Of a stretch of 32,952 bases of DNA, positions 31,816 to 32,952 are shown piece by piece. Origin of the DNA: Bacteroidaceae bacterium (GTDB lineage Bacteria; Bacteroidota; Bacteroidia; Bacteroidales; Bacteroidaceae); NCBI GenBank assembly GCA_017469525.1, contig JAFUGG010000055.1, forward strand, positions 1 through 32,952, read 5' to 3'. How positions within the stretch are numbered: position 1 is the stretch's first letter; the number at the start of each line of letters is the position of its first letter. Position numbers and translations under genes: made by a program. Below the pieces are notes generated by a model that was not told where the DNA came from, made no database searches, and was given only the letters and a program-made list of their open reading frames with translations.

Positions 31816-32952
31816 ATGAAGACAAAAAGTCTGCTTTTAGTAGGTGCAGCAATCGGCTGCATGGTCTTGGCCTCCTGCTTCGGTTCCAACACGTCGGCAA
31901 ACGCCGTCGGAGGCGAACTGACAGGCGTCAAAGGCTCTTCCTTCTCGGAACCGACTCCCTTCGGAATGGTTCCCATACACAAAGGCTCACTCAAAATCGG
32001 CCTCGAGAAGAACGATACATTGTGGGGCACAGAATATCCTCTGCGCGACATCAGCGTGGATGGCTTCTGGATGGACCAGCATGAGATAAGCAATGCAAAG
32101 TACCGCCAGTTCGTAAACTGGGTGCGTGACAGCATCATCCGAGAGCGTCTTGCCGACCCAGCTTATGGTGGCGACGAGACATACAAGATTGAGGAAGACA
32201 AGGAAGGCAACCCCATCACGCCTCACCTCGACTGGAGCAAGGCCATTCCCTGGCGAAAGGCCAACGAAGATGAAGACCGCGCCATACAAAGCGTCTACGT
32301 CATCCATCCCATCGACGGCACAAAGATGCTCGACGCCAGCCAGATGAACTATCGCTACGAGATATACGACTATGTGCAGGCTGCGCAGCGTAAGTACCGT
32401 CTCAACCCAGAAGAGCGCGACCTCAACACAGACCACGCTATCAGCAACGAGCAGGTCATCATCAGCAAGGACACTGCATGGATCGACGATGACGGCAAAA
32501 TCATCCGCCAGACCATCACCCGACCCCTTTCCGGACCTTGGGACTTCCTGAATACATACATTGTTAATATATATCCCGACACAACTTGCTGGGTGAACGA
32601 CTTCCGCAATGCCGACAACGAACGTTACATGAAGCTCTACTTCTCGAATCCGCTCTTCGACGACTACCCGGTAGTAGGCGTCACCTGGGAACAGGCAAAT
32701 GCTTTCTGCGCCTGGCGTACGAACTTCCTTCTGAAAGGCTTGGGCGGCTATGCAAAGCAGATACAACGCTACCGACTGCCGACTGAAGTGGAATGGGAGT
32801 ATGCTGCCCGAGGCAAGGAAGGCAATCCGTTCCCTTGGGAAAGCAAAGAAGTCAAAAGCGACAAGGGATGCTTCTACGCCAACTTCAAGCCCGACCGGGG
32901 CAACTACACACAGGACGGCTCGCTCATCACCAGCAAGTGCGGCATCTTCTCG
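31816..32952 (+). CDS. porK: Type IX secretion lipoprotein PorK/GldK (partial, 3' end missing)
   Basis: An open frame from ATG 31816 to the window edge, 379 codons without a stop. It begins MKTKSLLLVGAAIGC and continues to MVLASCFGS, a lipoprotein signal with lipobox LASC. The body has the formylglycine-generating-enzyme-like (sulfatase-modifying factor) fold of GldK/PorK: DGFWMDQHEISNAKYRQFVNW near the start, YPVVGVTWEQANAFCAWR, then YRLPTEVEWEYAARGK. With PorN it forms the periplasmic ring of the type IX secretion system. It is probably cotranscribed with porP. The expected porL, porM and porN would lie beyond the window. Confidence 0.93.
   Translation, partial: MKTKSLLLVGAAIGCMVLASCFGSNTSANAVGGELTGVKGSSFSEPTPFGMVPIHKGSLKIGLEKNDTLWGTEYPLRDISVDGFWMDQHEISNAKYRQFVNWVRDSIIRERLADPAYGGDETYKIEEDKEGNPITPHLDWSKAIPWRKANEDEDRAIQSVYVIHPIDGTKMLDASQMNYRYEIYDYVQAAQRKYRLNPEERDLNTDHAISNEQVIISKDTAWIDDDGKIIRQTITRPLSGPWDFLNTYIVNIYPDTTCWVNDFRNADNERYMKLYFSNPLFDDYPVVGVTWEQANAFCAWRTNFLLKGLGGYAKQIQRYRLPTEVEWEYAARGKEGNPFPWESKEVKSDKGCFYANFKPDRGNYTQDGSLITSKCGIFS

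Overview
The window looks like chromosomal DNA of a Bacteroidales bacterium, most likely Prevotella or a close relative. The reasons are: -7/-33 promoters of the Bacteroidetes type (TTTG, about 20 bp, TAnnTTTG) in front of several genes; type IX secretion genes (porP, porK/gldK); a C10 (streptopain-like) protease and a large Fn3 adhesin ending in the same sorting tail; the methylmalonyl-CoA mutase pair of the succinate/propionate route; and a panD-panC / short glycogen-synthase-like / DUF4270 block that I recall from Bacteroides genomes. No rRNA, tRNA, CRISPR array, phage or conventional IS transposase was seen.

Layout. 1-473: intergenic repeat arrays. 474-2177 (-): two-domain AspT/YidE-type transporter. 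2407-6986 (+): mutA and mutB, separated by a 541-bp element with inverted ends that carries a GxxExxY (PD-(D/E)XK-like) gene. 7456-10722 (+): secreted C10 protease. 10723-12194: gene-free, rich in inverted repeats. 12195-16148 (+): giant Fn3/jellyroll adhesin, followed by an untracked 56-residue peptide gene (16284-16454). 16673-17977 (-): panC then panD. 18146-25097 (+): short GT5-like protein, DUF4270 lipoprotein, small secreted helical protein, ettA, DUF3737 and a MATE transporter. 25411-30289 (-): AraC regulator, GH5 mannanase-like lipoprotein, Xaa-Pro aminopeptidase and periplasmic C1 peptidase, reading as one co-oriented cluster. 30847-32952 (+): porP and the start of porK/gldK, cut by the window edge.

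How it fits together. PorP and PorK belong to the secretion machine that probably exports the C10 protease and the Fn3 adhesin. These two share an Fn3 module, a C-terminal module of roughly 220 residues and a nearly identical C-terminal sorting tail. The AraC-GH5-peptidase cluster suggests use of mannan-type glycans together with peptides.

The most unusual signal is in the non-coding DNA. Five intergenic loci carry short arrays with an exact or near-exact 22-bp period. In most of them a dyad centre falls every 11 bp, although their sequences are unrelated. Separate 7-, 8- and 9-bp arrays are also scattered through the window. Three of those enter coding sequence (the GxxExxY start, a MATE loop and the C10 protease linker), and one spans the stop and start codons of adjacent genes.
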